Below are positions 28,561 through 37,726 of a stretch of 64,000 bases of DNA, piece by piece. The notes beneath the pieces are model-generated. The model saw only the letters and a list, made by a program, of their open reading frames with translations, did no database searches and was not told the origin of the DNA. Position 1 is the stretch's first letter; the number at the start of each line of letters is the position of its first letter. A program made the translations under genes and the position numbers. Source of the DNA: an uncultured Clostridia bacterium (GTDB lineage: Bacteria > Bacillota > Clostridia > Christensenellales > UBA1242); assembly GCA_934754355.1 (NCBI GenBank), contig CAKVID010000005.1, positions 33,070 through 97,069 of the forward strand, written 5' to 3'.

Positions 28561-28589
28561 TTGACAAATATGTTATATTATTGTATAAA
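28561..28589 (+). promoter_or_regulatory. Promoter of greA
   Basis: TTGACA, 17 bases, TATAAA. The start site should be near 28596, leaving a leader of about 100 bases. The preceding stretch 28363-28560 shows nothing recognisable. Confidence 0.8.
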
Positions 28590-28633
28590 ATAAAGTACAT
28601 TTTTTGAAAGTACAAATAAATAAGGATTATTGT

Positions 28634-28676
28634 AAAATTCGAAAGAGATTAATTTCTTTTCGGATTTTAATTTTTT
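28634..28676 (+). promoter_or_regulatory. Terminator-like hairpin in the greA leader
   Basis: AAAATTCGAAAG pairs with TTTTCGGATTTT-type sequence to give a stem of about 12 bp (28634-28668), followed by a six-T run at 28671-28676, 13 bases before the AAGGAG of greA. It could attenuate transcription. Confidence 0.55.
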
Positions 28677-28695
28677 AGATAAAGGAGATAGAAAA

Positions 28696-29166
28696 ATGGC
28701 TGATGTATATTTAACAAAAGAAGCATACAAAGAATTAGAAGATAAACTTGCACACCTTAAAAGTGCTGGTAGAGTAGAAGTTGCCAAGAAAATTGCATTT
28801 GCTAGGTCATTTGGTGATATTAGTGAGAATAGTGAATATGATGCTGCTAGAGAAGAAGAAGCAATCTTGGAGCAAGAAATTACTCAAATAGAAGAGACTT
28901 TGCGTAATGCTCAAATAATTTCTAAGAGTGCAAATGACACATCTAAAGTAGGCGTAGGTGCTAATGTAGATTTGTACGATATGGATTTTGATGAGACAAT
29001 CACTCTTAAGATTATGGGAAGTATTGAAAGTGACCCTCTTAGTGGCAAAATTAGTAACGAAAGCCCTCTTGGTAAAGCCTTAATTGGTAAATCTAAAGGG
29101 GAAGAAGTTGATGTTACTACCCCTGCAGGTGTTCAAAGATATAAAGTACTTGCAATAAAATATTAA
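28696..29166 (+). CDS. greA: Transcription elongation factor GreA
   Basis: The 156-residue protein has the full GreA length. The N-terminal coiled coil (about residues 1-75) holds the acidic tip in FARSFGDISENSEYDAAREE, and the C-terminal FKBP-like domain ends SPLGKALIGKSKGEEVDVTTP. GreA enters the RNA polymerase secondary channel and stimulates cleavage of backtracked RNA. AAGGAG lies upstream of the ATG. A promoter and a terminator-like leader hairpin precede it. helD, another RNA polymerase factor, follows. Confidence 0.96.
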   Translation: MADVYLTKEAYKELEDKLAHLKSAGRVEVAKKIAFARSFGDISENSEYDAAREEEAILEQEITQIEETLRNAQIISKSANDTSKVGVGANVDLYDMDFDETITLKIMGSIESDPLSGKISNESPLGKALIGKSKGEEVDVTTPAGVQRYKVLAIKY

Positions 29167-29182
29167 TTTTAATTAATTTCTA

Positions 29183-29211
29183 TTGACATATCTAGGATTT
29201 AGTGTTAAACT
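29183..29211 (+). promoter_or_regulatory. Candidate promoter between greA and helD
   Basis: TTGACA, 17 bases, TAAACT. It precedes a small ORF with its own ribosome site and the terminator at 29322. Confidence 0.45.
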
Positions 29212-29249
29212 AATTTCGTTATTTCTTACATTTGAAGGAGAATATTGTA

Positions 29250-29336
29250 TTGATAATTCACTGCAAAGAACGCTTGAAAAATAATTTAATAGAAATAATT
29301 GATAAGAATACGATAAATAACAAGGCTGACATTTAA
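29250..29336 (+). CDS. Candidate 28-residue small ORF
   Basis: A TTG start lies nine bases after GAAGGAG and opens 28 codons (start read as Met, then IIHCKERLKNNLIEIIDKN...). The TAA at 29334 falls inside the 5' arm of the terminator hairpin. It has its own promoter candidate. It may be a regulatory peptide, or chance. Confidence 0.3.
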   Translation: MIIHCKERLKNNLIEIIDKNTINNKADI

Positions 29337-29363
29337 GAGGTTTCGATAAATGTCAGCCTTTTT
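29322..29363 (+). terminator. Intrinsic terminator before helD
   Basis: AAGGCTGACATTTA pairs perfectly with TAAATGTCAGCCTT, then T-run. Confidence 0.85.
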
Positions 29364-29402
29364 GTTTGTCTTATTCAAATTTGAAAATTTAGGAGGATTA
29401 TT

Positions 29403-31463
29403 ATGGGATTAGAGTATGAGCGATTAAAGTACAAAGTACTCAAAGAGATGTTTGATAATTACAAGGCGGAATTGCTAGCAAATAGGGAAATTGCTCTAGA
29501 TATGCCTATTGAGACTGATAATGGCTTTAATGTAGAGAGGGAAACATTAATAGATGATATTGATGAGAAATTAGAAATTCTAAAAAGACATATTGATGAC
29601 CCGTATTTTGCCAAGTTGATATTCAAAGATAATGACGATGGCGAAGAATTTAATGGTTATATTGGTAGACTTAGTGTTGGAGAATTATCTTCAAAAGACG
29701 ATAGCAAAGTTGTTGATTGGCGTGCACCTATATCTGATTTGTACTATAATGGAAGACTGGGCGATACTAGTTATAATGCACTAGGCAAGGAGTATAATGT
29801 CAATCTGAAATTAAAAAGACAAATAGAAATCAAAGATAACGAAGTTAAGTCTATTTATGATTTTGAAGATGCTGTAAGCAGTGATGAATTTCTTAAACCG
29901 TTCCTAAAAAAAGATGCAGATAATAGATTAAAAAGCATTGTCGCCACTATTCAAGCCGAGCAAAATAATATAATAAGATTGCCATTATTCCAAAATTGTA
30001 TTGTTCAAGGTGTGGCAGGTTCGGGCAAAACTACCGTTGCACTTCATAGAATTTCTTATCTTATGTATAATTACAAAAATAAAATACGACCAGAAGAATT
30101 CTTGATAATTTCTCCTAACGATATTTTCATGAGCTATATTTCAAGCATTTTGGTTGACTTAGATGCAGATAAATCCAATAGTTATTCTCTAAATAAAGTT
30201 ATACTTAATTTAATTGGAAATTATATAGTTTTAAATAAACACGAGCAATATGAAAAATTGAATAAACAGGGTATTTCGACTATTTATTTAACCTTCAAAA
30301 ACAGCAAAGAATTCAAAAGTATTCTAGATAAATATATAGAATATCTCAAAGAAAAAATATTTAAGAAACCTCTAATCGTAAATGGAATAGAAATATTAGA
30401 CAAAGATACTGTATTTAAATATTTTGGTGGCAGAGAAAATACTCTTATGGAATTGGCTGAACATGGAAGCAAGAAATTAGGACTTGCACTATATTACGAA
30501 GAAAATTTAAGAAATCAGGCAATAAGAAATATTAATTTTTCTAATCTAGATATAACGAAGAAAGAAAATACAAGAAGAATAATAAGTTCTGGCAATTATG
30601 GATTTGTCAAAAAATCATTCAAGATTGAGAAAGACCCTATCAAAATGTACATGGACTTTATAAATAATCTAGATAAATTCACCGACTTTGATGAATTAGA
30701 TATCCTTAAAAAATACACTCTCCAAAATATCAAAGCCAAAAAATTAGCCTTTGATGATTTAGCCTCTATTCTATATTTAATATCCAAAATTGATGTATTG
30801 CCATACTATAATAATCTAAAGTGTGTAATGATTGATGAAGCACAAGACCTATCTATTCTTATGTATTATGCTCTCAAAAATATTTTCCCTAAAGCCACAT
30901 TTGCTATCTTTGGAGATTTGCAACAAGGTATATATTCATATCAGTCAATTGCAAGTTGGGAAGATATCAAAGATATAATAGGAGATACGCAAATTCTATA
31001 TCTTAATAAGTGCTATCGTACATCAATTGAAATTATGGAAGAAGCAAATAAAGTTCTAGCTAAATTAAATCAAGCACCTGCAAGCAATGTTGTAAGAAAT
31101 GCTGGAGTGGTGGAGCATTACAAAGAAAATGATATAAATACTATTTCATCTCTAATAAATAAATTTGAGAAAGAATATTCAACAATTGCTATAATTTGCA
31201 AAGATGAGAAAGAATTAAATGAAGCAAGTAAGAAACTAGCAGATTTGAATTTAAGCGTACTAGATGAGAGTAATCTGAGTTATGGCAGTAATTCAAAAAT
31301 GTTACTTACAGTTCAAACTGCCAAAGGATTAGAATTTGATAGTGTAATAATTTATAACAGGGATAATTATAGCGATGATATGTTAGACCTAAGACTTTTA
31401 TATGTTGCCGAGACAAGAACTCTTCACAAATTAATAATTTGTGGAGACAAGAATGCAAAATAA
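29403..31463 (+). CDS. helD: RNA polymerase recycling ATPase HelD
   Basis: The 686-residue protein has the HelD plan: an N-terminal coiled-coil arm (about residues 1-60), the conserved GYIGRLSVG...VVDWRAPISDLYYNG block (about 80-120), a UvrD-type core with Walker A GVAGSGKTT (about 202-210) and Walker B VMIDEAQDLS (about 474-483), and a C-terminal SF1 domain ending in a VAETRTLHKLII motif. HelD pries stalled RNA polymerase off DNA and RNA. AGGAGG-like GGAGGATT precedes ATG. A terminator upstream separates it from greA, so it may have its own promoter. Confidence 0.88.
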   Translation: MGLEYERLKYKVLKEMFDNYKAELLANREIALDMPIETDNGFNVERETLIDDIDEKLEILKRHIDDPYFAKLIFKDNDDGEEFNGYIGRLSVGELSSKDDSKVVDWRAPISDLYYNGRLGDTSYNALGKEYNVNLKLKRQIEIKDNEVKSIYDFEDAVSSDEFLKPFLKKDADNRLKSIVATIQAEQNNIIRLPLFQNCIVQGVAGSGKTTVALHRISYLMYNYKNKIRPEEFLIISPNDIFMSYISSILVDLDADKSNSYSLNKVILNLIGNYIVLNKHEQYEKLNKQGISTIYLTFKNSKEFKSILDKYIEYLKEKIFKKPLIVNGIEILDKDTVFKYFGGRENTLMELAEHGSKKLGLALYYEENLRNQAIRNINFSNLDITKKENTRRIISSGNYGFVKKSFKIEKDPIKMYMDFINNLDKFTDFDELDILKKYTLQNIKAKKLAFDDLASILYLISKIDVLPYYNNLKCVMIDEAQDLSILMYYALKNIFPKATFAIFGDLQQGIYSYQSIASWEDIKDIIGDTQILYLNKCYRTSIEIMEEANKVLAKLNQAPASNVVRNAGVVEHYKENDINTISSLINKFEKEYSTIAIICKDEKELNEASKKLADLNLSVLDESNLSYGSNSKMLLTVQTAKGLEFDSVIIYNRDNYSDDMLDLRLLYVAETRTLHKLIICGDKNAK

Positions 31464-31539
31464 GACACATTCTAACAAAAGAAATTTGCTTTCGGTATTA
31501 TATATATTAGAGTAATATAATTATTGTTTGTTACAATTT

Positions 31540-31570
31540 AAGTGGAATTATATATTCCACTTTTTTATTT
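31540..31570 (+). terminator. Terminator hairpin between helD and spoIIE
   Basis: AAGTGGAAT pairs with ATTCCACTT around five bases, followed by TTTTTATTTTT. It ends three bases before the AAGGA of spoIIE, so it either closes helD or lies within the spoIIE leader. Confidence 0.75.
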
Positions 31571-31585
31571 TTCAAGGATTTTTAT

Positions 31586-33889
31586 ATGAAAGCAAATACT
31601 CTTCAAATACGAAATAAAATTATAATAACTACACTTGTGTGTCTGCTCACATTTACTGTAATCTTTGGAGTATCCAAAGCACAGGTTTACGGCAGTAGTC
31701 TTATTCCATTTGGGATAGGGATTGTATTTGCGTTGCTGTTCTCTGGAGTGAATGGATATCTGCTAGCAGGTGTTTACTTTGCGTCTTACAATTTGGCGGG
31801 ACTGAATGTAATCTGTATATTGGAAGCCTTGAATGTAAGTGTAATTTTATCTGTGCTCTATTATTTGAAGAAATCGAAAAATTTAAAACTTAGTAAATGG
31901 CTAATGTTTGTAGCAGGAATATTCTCTCAAGTTGCATTTATAATTGGGCATTTGGGTTCGGCTAACGATAATCTAGCATTGCTTATAATGATAATTCTAT
32001 CACTTTTATTTCTGTATTCGTGCTTAATTTTTGTTGATGCTATTTCCTCCAAATTAGGCTTTGCTTATGTGGGGATTGATGAGAAAATTTGCGGTGCAGT
32101 AATACTAATACTTTTCATGTATGGAATGTCGGCAACCCATATTTCTATAATTAATTTGGGTCTTGTATTTGCATCACTTCTAATACTAATTAGTACATAT
32201 CTTTTGCCAGCCAATCTAAATATAATAATGTCGGCAATTCTAGGTGTTGCTTATTCATTGCAAATGCAATCGGCGGTTAGTATTTCTATATTCGTAGTAA
32301 TGTCGCTACTCTCTATTGGCTTCAAGAGTTCTTTCAAATATTTAAGTGCTATTGCAATCAATTTAATATATGTCGGCTTTGTTCTAGTTTTTAATATTGG
32401 ACTGTCTTATGGAGAGATGTTATCAGTACTAATTGGAAGTGTAATATTCTGTTTTGTACCTCTATCTGTTATTGATAAGACCAAGAAGATATTTGACAAT
32501 AAATATAATATTACTGTCAGAAATGTGCTATCTAGTACCAAAAAACAAATAATCAAAAGAGTACAAGAATTAAGCCTGGTATTTGGAGAGATGGATAAAG
32601 TGTATAGGGATATGGTCAGAGGAATTTTGCCAGATGATAAAGCCAAAGTAATGCTTAAAGAAGAATTATTGAGTTCACTTTGTAGTAAGTGCAAGAATTA
32701 CGATGCATGCTTTCGTGTGGCGGGAAATTTCATGGAAAATTCTATAGATACAATAATAAATATAGCATATGAAAGGGGACGGGTTTTACTTATAGATTTG
32801 CCACAACATTTGTCTAGTAATTGTATATCTATTAATGAACTTATAAATATAATTAATGGAATGGTTGATAGTTACAAAAATTACACAACTTCTATTAGTA
32901 ATCTAGACACAAGTAGGTTGCTTATTGCTAATCAGTTAGGCGGTGTTAGTAAATTATTAGATACACTATCTAGAGAAGTAGATATCAATATTAATTTTGA
33001 TAATAAATTTGATGAGCGAATAAGAGAAGAACTTGGTTTTAAAAATATTGTTTGTTATGATGTGGCAGTGTACGAGAAGGACATTCAAACTAAGAATGTT
33101 AATCTTATTATTAAGACTGATACAATTGAAAATAAAACTATAGAAAAAATTGTAAGCAAAATAATTAATGTTAAGTTGAAAGTATCTGAAGTCGCTCTCT
33201 CTGATTATCCTAATGCAAGTGTAGTAAGGCTTGTCCCTAAGCCTAATTATGATATTGCTTATGGGTGTTCTACAATTACAAAAACGGGCAAGGTTTATTC
33301 GGGGGATAGTAAAGCATTAGTCAAAATTGATGATGGCAAATATATGGTTACAATTTGTGATGGCATGGGAAGTGGAGAGGGTGCATATAATATAAGCTCG
33401 CTAACTATTTCCTTGATTGAAAAATTTTATATGGCTGGTTTTGATAATGATACAATTCTAAATTCAGTTAATAAATTGCTAAGCATAACAGAAGAAGAGA
33501 AATTCTCAACAATTGATTTGTGTATAATTGATGGCAAGAAAAATATTTATGATTTTATTAAACTTGGTGCAACATCTGGTTATTTAAAAAGAGACAAAGG
33601 CGAATGTGAAATAATTGATAGTAGTGGTTTGCCAGTAGGTGTGCTTGAAGAAATAAGACCACACATTACTCGCAAAATAATTTCTCCTTTTGATATGCTT
33701 GTATTTGTGTCTGATGGTGTTACAGATAGTTTTGAGGGCAAGATGGAATTGAGTGAATATATAAGAAATAGTGATATAATTAATCCATTAACCCTTAGCA
33801 AAACAATTTTAAATGAAGCACTTAAAATAAATGGCGGAATTGCAAATGATGATATGACGGTTATTTGTGTTAGGGTTTTTGAAGATTAA
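31586..33889 (+). CDS. spoIIE: Stage II sporulation protein E phosphatase
   Basis: The 767-residue protein has an N-terminal membrane domain of about ten TM helices (residues 1-300), a central region (about 300-540) with a CSKCKNYDACFR motif typical of Clostridial SpoIIE, and a PP2C-type phosphatase (about 560-767; metal Asp in CDGMGSGEGA near residue 590, and FVSDGVTD). SpoIIE dephosphorylates SpoIIAA in the forespore, which releases sigma-F, and works at the division septum. The length is close to that in Bacillus (about 827). It marks the organism as an endospore former. Confidence 0.95.
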   Translation: MKANTLQIRNKIIITTLVCLLTFTVIFGVSKAQVYGSSLIPFGIGIVFALLFSGVNGYLLAGVYFASYNLAGLNVICILEALNVSVILSVLYYLKKSKNLKLSKWLMFVAGIFSQVAFIIGHLGSANDNLALLIMIILSLLFLYSCLIFVDAISSKLGFAYVGIDEKICGAVILILFMYGMSATHISIINLGLVFASLLILISTYLLPANLNIIMSAILGVAYSLQMQSAVSISIFVVMSLLSIGFKSSFKYLSAIAINLIYVGFVLVFNIGLSYGEMLSVLIGSVIFCFVPLSVIDKTKKIFDNKYNITVRNVLSSTKKQIIKRVQELSLVFGEMDKVYRDMVRGILPDDKAKVMLKEELLSSLCSKCKNYDACFRVAGNFMENSIDTIINIAYERGRVLLIDLPQHLSSNCISINELINIINGMVDSYKNYTTSISNLDTSRLLIANQLGGVSKLLDTLSREVDININFDNKFDERIREELGFKNIVCYDVAVYEKDIQTKNVNLIIKTDTIENKTIEKIVSKIINVKLKVSEVALSDYPNASVVRLVPKPNYDIAYGCSTITKTGKVYSGDSKALVKIDDGKYMVTICDGMGSGEGAYNISSLTISLIEKFYMAGFDNDTILNSVNKLLSITEEEKFSTIDLCIIDGKKNIYDFIKLGATSGYLKRDKGECEIIDSSGLPVGVLEEIRPHITRKIISPFDMLVFVSDGVTDSFEGKMELSEYIRNSDIINPLTLSKTILNEALKINGGIANDDMTVICVRVFED

Positions 33890-33937
33890 GTGCAAATTTT
33901 AGATAAAAATTTTTTGAGCAAAAATTATTGCAATATT

Positions 33938-33966
33938 AAAATTTATATGTTATTATGAAATTATAA
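33938..33966 (+). promoter_or_regulatory. Promoter upstream of leader ORF and ABC operon
   Basis: TTGCAA, 17 bases, TATTAT. A second candidate (TTGAGA, 17 bases, GATAAT) lies at 33990-34018. Either would transcribe the leader ORF and reach the terminator at 34226. Confidence 0.5.
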
Positions 33967-34033
33967 ATTGCAATTTATAAAATATGCATTTGAGAATATG
34001 TATAATTAATTTGATAATGCAAAGAAGGATAAA

Positions 34034-34135
34034 ATGAAAAACATTAAACTTATGCAAGAATTTAATATGGTTTCCGCTGTCTGGTATTTTTCTAGACAAG
34101 TTTTTTGCGTAAGTGGTATAAATTATTATAATTAA
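34034..34135 (+). CDS. Candidate 33-residue leader peptide
   Basis: ATG at 34034 follows GAAGGA and opens 33 codons: MKNIKLMQEFNMVSAVWYFS, ending in INYYN. A strong terminator starts 90 bases after the stop and the ABC ATPase gene lies beyond it. The layout promoter, short ORF, terminator, exporter fits translation-coupled attenuation. No homologue is known to me. Confidence 0.4.
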   Translation: MKNIKLMQEFNMVSAVWYFSRQVFCVSGINYYN

Positions 34136-34225
34136 TTAATATTTTAAAGTAGAATTTTTTTAGAAGTTAATAAATAAAAATTTCTTAAAAATAATCTAGT
34201 AACCTAATTAAATACATAATTAACG

Positions 34226-34267
34226 CTAACGCAAATTTCTAATTTAAGAGTTTGCGTTAGTTTTTTT
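34226..34267 (+). terminator. Attenuator-like terminator before the ABC operon
   Basis: CTAACGCAAA pairs perfectly with TTTGCGTTAG, followed by seven T. The next gene starts 34 bases later with no clear promoter in between. Confidence 0.8.
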
Positions 34268-34300
34268 ATATTAAATTGCAAAAATTTAAGGAGAATTGGT

Positions 34301-35275
34301 ATGAAAGTTATAGAAGTTAAAAATTTAACTAAGGAATTTGTGCAGAAGAAACAAAAAATAAAACCTAATGGCAAAAAATCAATATTCAAAGAAAAAGTTA
34401 TAAAGAAAGCGGTAGATGATATATCTTTCTCGGTAGAAGAGGGAGAGGCAATTGCTTTCATTGGTCCAAATGGTGCTGGCAAATCTACAACTATCAAAAT
34501 GCTTACAGGCATTCTTTATCCTACAAGTGGAGATATTAAAGTTTTAGGCTTGAAACCTAGCAAAGATAGAATTAAGTTATCATATAAAATTGGCTCTGTT
34601 TTTGGACAAAAAGAACAATTATGGGTACATTTATCTGCTTATGAAAATTTCAAATTCTTTGGTTCTATTTATGATATCAAGAAAGATAAATTAAATGAAA
34701 GAATTAAAGAATTGAGTGCTATATTTGGCATAGAAGACTTTATGTATCAGCCTGTCAAAAGTCTAAGTTTGGGGCAGAGAATGAAGTGTGAAATGGTGGC
34801 CTCTCTTCTACATAGTCCACAAATGTTATTCTTTGATGAGCCAACAATTGGTCTTGACCCAATTGCCAAAGAAACCCTTAGGAAATTGATTAAGAAGATT
34901 AATAAAGAATTGGGAACAACTATATTTTTCACATCTCATGATGTAGGAGATATAGAAGAAGTTTGCAAAAGAGTTATTATTATAAATGATGGCAAAATTG
35001 TTCTTGATGATAGCGTTAGAAATCTAAAATATCACTATCTAAATAAAAAGATAGTTGAAGTTAATTTAAAAAGAAATGTAAAGTTAGAGGAGAAAGATGG
35101 TATCAAAGTGCTTAAAGCCAAAGATACTTTGTATAAGATAGAAGTAGACATGAATAAGACTACAATGGACGAATTGATGGGTCTATTCAAAGCGGACGAT
35201 TTGCAAGATATTACAATATCTTCCACCCCGCTAGAAGACATAATCAAAGATATTTATAGGAGGAAAGATGAATAA
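34301..35275 (+). CDS. ABC-2 type exporter, ATP-binding subunit
   Basis: The 324-residue ATPase has Walker A GPNGAGKST (about 54-62), signature LSLGQRMKCEM (about 154), Walker B LFFDEPTIGLDP (about 175) and H-loop SHD (about 211). The LTKEF start with an insert before DDISFSVEEGE and the C-terminal extension (about 230-324) fit the subfamily that pairs with two ABC2_membrane_6-type permeases, as in daunorubicin- or viologen-type exporters. AAGGAG precedes ATG. It overlaps the first permease gene by eight bases. Confidence 0.9.
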   Translation: MKVIEVKNLTKEFVQKKQKIKPNGKKSIFKEKVIKKAVDDISFSVEEGEAIAFIGPNGAGKSTTIKMLTGILYPTSGDIKVLGLKPSKDRIKLSYKIGSVFGQKEQLWVHLSAYENFKFFGSIYDIKKDKLNERIKELSAIFGIEDFMYQPVKSLSLGQRMKCEMVASLLHSPQMLFFDEPTIGLDPIAKETLRKLIKKINKELGTTIFFTSHDVGDIEEVCKRVIIINDGKIVLDDSVRNLKYHYLNKKIVEVNLKRNVKLEEKDGIKVLKAKDTLYKIEVDMNKTTMDELMGLFKADDLQDITISSTPLEDIIKDIYRRKDE

Positions 35276-36062
35276 GTATTTTTTAATTGCAAGAACAAGT
35301 TTCAAAGAAGAAAGCAAAACTTTGGCTAATACTATTACTGCAGTATTTTCATTTGTGGTAATAATTTATATCTTTAATGAATTGTGGTCTTACATTTATG
35401 GTTCGGGAGTGGGAACTTTAATTAATGGATACAGTTTGAAAATGATGCTTTGGTATATGATTATGGCAGAAATTTTGATGTATTCTGTTAATGCTAGAGG
35501 GACAACTAGAAATTTTGCCCAAGACATTAAGTCTGGTAGAATTGCTTATCAATTAAATAAACCATACAATTATTACTTTTATCAAATATTTTCTAGCTTT
35601 GGCAAAAATATTTGGAATGTAATATTTATTCTTCCATTTGCTATATTACTTGGGTTTGTTCTGCTTGGAGAGATAGAGAATTTTAGTGTGGCATACATCT
35701 TACCTATTGTGGTATCTTTGTTGTTAGGTGTGCTACTTACTGGAATAATTTATGGTACAGTTGGACTATTATCATTCTGGATAGAAGAGGCTACTCCATT
35801 TACTTGGATTATCCAAAAATTTCAAATGTTATTTGGTCTATTTTTCCCGCCAGAATTTTTTCCAACATGGTTGCAACCAATTATTACATATAGTCCAGTA
35901 TATGCAATGATGAGTGGCCCTTGTAAATTACTTGCTAATTTTTCCTGGGAATTATTCTTGAATGTATCTATATCGCAACTATCATATATAACTATATTTA
36001 TTTTGGTGGGGTTATTATTGTACAAATTTGGAACAAAGAAGGTGAATGTTAATGGCGGTTAG
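35268..36062 (+). CDS. ABC-2 type exporter permease 1
   Basis: The 264-residue protein has six predicted TM helices. The segments SGRIAYQLNKPYNYYFYQIF and FFPPEFFPTWLQPIITYSPV (the latter PxxxxP type) are typical of ABC2_membrane_6 permeases. It forms half of the channel with the next gene product. AGGAGG lies seven bases before ATG, inside the end of the ATPase gene, indicating translational coupling. Substrate is unknown. Confidence 0.85.
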   Translation: MNKYFLIARTSFKEESKTLANTITAVFSFVVIIYIFNELWSYIYGSGVGTLINGYSLKMMLWYMIMAEILMYSVNARGTTRNFAQDIKSGRIAYQLNKPYNYYFYQIFSSFGKNIWNVIFILPFAILLGFVLLGEIENFSVAYILPIVVSLLLGVLLTGIIYGTVGLLSFWIEEATPFTWIIQKFQMLFGLFFPPEFFPTWLQPIITYSPVYAMMSGPCKLLANFSWELFLNVSISQLSYITIFILVGLLLYKFGTKKVNVNGG

Positions 36063-36843
36063 AAATAATATAAAATTAATTTTTGATTATTTCATTCTGA
36101 ATTTAAAGAAAGAATGGAAATATAAGACATCGTTTTTTATGCAAATAATAATGATGATATTTAATGATTTGTTTTTCATAATTCAATGGAAAATAATCTT
36201 TGATTTAGTAGGCTCAATTGGTGGCTACGAATTTAATGAAGTAATACTTCTTTGGGGAATTGCTGCTGGAGGTTTTGGAGTGTCTCATGCGTTCTTTGGT
36301 GGCGCATGGAATATCAAAGATATGGTGTATGATGGCAAACTTGATGTTTTCTTAACTCAGCCCAAAAATACATTGATTAATGTATGTGCTTCCTCTTCAG
36401 ATATTTCTGCAATCGGGGATATACTTTATTCATATGTTGCATTAATTATAATTGGCGCTCCATGGTATTGGTATCTTCTTATGCCAATTGTTTCTATCCT
36501 TTCGGGACTAGTGTATGTATCTGTTTATGTTGCATATGCGTCATTATGCTTCTATATCAAGCGTGGCGATGCTGTTGCAAAATCGGTAGAGGGTACTCTT
36601 ACTAAAGTTGGTAATTATCCTCCTGCAATATTTAATTTTGCAACAAGACTTATTTTATTTACAATCTTCCCAGCATTCTTTTATACATTTATTCCTGCTC
36701 AGTATGTTTTCCTTACACCTAATATTTGGTGGATATTAATACTAGTAGCAGTAACTCTTGCTTGGGTATGTATTGCATTCTTTTCTTTCAAAATTGGTTT
36801 AAAAAAATACAATTCCGGCAACTTGATGAGTGGAAGATTGTAG
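36052..36843 (+). CDS. ABC-2 type exporter permease 2
   Basis: The 263-residue protein has six predicted TM helices and the paired motif VYDGKLDVFLTQPKNTLINV, equivalent to the LNKP motif of permease 1. It completes the heterodimeric channel. GAAGG fits the ATG at 36052 (nine bases) better than the ATG at 36046 (three bases). It overlaps the end of permease 1. Confidence 0.85.
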   Translation: MAVRNNIKLIFDYFILNLKKEWKYKTSFFMQIIMMIFNDLFFIIQWKIIFDLVGSIGGYEFNEVILLWGIAAGGFGVSHAFFGGAWNIKDMVYDGKLDVFLTQPKNTLINVCASSSDISAIGDILYSYVALIIIGAPWYWYLLMPIVSILSGLVYVSVYVAYASLCFYIKRGDAVAKSVEGTLTKVGNYPPAIFNFATRLILFTIFPAFFYTFIPAQYVFLTPNIWWILILVAVTLAWVCIAFFSFKIGLKKYNSGNLMSGRL

Positions 36844-36983
36844 TGTGATTGTTGTAGATAAATTTAAATAAATTTGTGTGTTCATTATGTGTTTCTAATA
36901 TGGGTGATTTCTATTTTAGAAATACAATTAAAATCAATCAATCATTGAATAAGCCAAAATCTTTATGTCTAAAATTTAATATT

Positions 36984-37667
36984 ATGAATGAAATTTTAAA
37001 GTTATTAATATTTTCTTTCTCGTCTGTATTATTTCTGTTCTTAATATCTAAATTGATGGGCAAGAAACAAATTGCACAATTGGAGTTTATAGATTATGTC
37101 ATGGGTATTTCTATAGGCTCAATTGCTGCTGAAATGGCTACAGATATTAATGATACTCCATTCTATTATTATCTAATTGGAATGACTGTGTTTTTCTTAT
37201 TTGATATGCTTGTATCTTTTCTTGGAAGGAAAGGTCCTGCAATGAAACACTTTTTCAAGGGTTGTCCAGAGACAATTATATATTACGGAAAAATTCAATA
37301 CAAAGCATTGAAGAAGAGTAAGTTGGATATAAATGAAGTTTTGTCTATGTGTAGAGAGAAGGGGTATTTTGATATAAATGATGTGGCATTTGCTGTGTTT
37401 GAAACGAGTGGAAATTTGAGCGTTATGCCCAAAGGTAATAAAAGGATAGTAGAGATATCTGATATTTCCAAAGATATATCCGAGGCTTCTCTCCCATATT
37501 ATTTAATAGTAGATGGGCATATCTCTTATAGTACTCTCACAGAATTAAATAAGGATATTGATTGGCTATATAACAAAGCAAATTTGAATAAGAAATCGGT
37601 CAAGAAGGTTCTCTTTGCGGAGTATTTTGTTGATACAGATACAATTGATATTCAATATAAAAAATAA
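36984..37667 (+). CDS. DUF421 membrane protein
   Basis: The 227-residue protein has three N-terminal TM helices (about residues 5-85) with the family hallmark LMGKKQIAQLEFIDYVMGIS and a cytoplasmic C-terminal domain with DINEVLSMCREKGYFDINDV and FAVFETSGNLSVMPKG. Bacillus relatives (YetF, YrbG types) are membrane proteins linked to spores or stress; the function is not settled. The start at 36984 is chosen by homology; the 36 codons upstream from 36876 do not match the family and neither start has a clear ribosome site. Confidence 0.8.
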   Translation: MNEILKLLIFSFSSVLFLFLISKLMGKKQIAQLEFIDYVMGISIGSIAAEMATDINDTPFYYYLIGMTVFFLFDMLVSFLGRKGPAMKHFFKGCPETIIYYGKIQYKALKKSKLDINEVLSMCREKGYFDINDVAFAVFETSGNLSVMPKGNKRIVEISDISKDISEASLPYYLIVDGHISYSTLTELNKDIDWLYNKANLNKKSVKKVLFAEYFVDTDTIDIQYKK

Positions 37668-37717
37668 TAGTTATAGACATAATAAGTTGAAATATTGTCA
37701 ATAACTATTATTTTTTT
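37664..37717. terminator. Bidirectional terminator between convergent genes
   Basis: AAATAATAGTTAT pairs with ATAACTATTATTT, with A-run and T-run flanks, between DUF421 and the second collagen-like gene. Confidence 0.8.
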
Positions 37718-37726
37718 GTCGCATAC

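Noticed and set aside
28407..28607. 66-codon plus-strand frame before greA
   Set aside because: It runs through the greA promoter, lacks a ribosome site and has low-complexity AT-driven composition.
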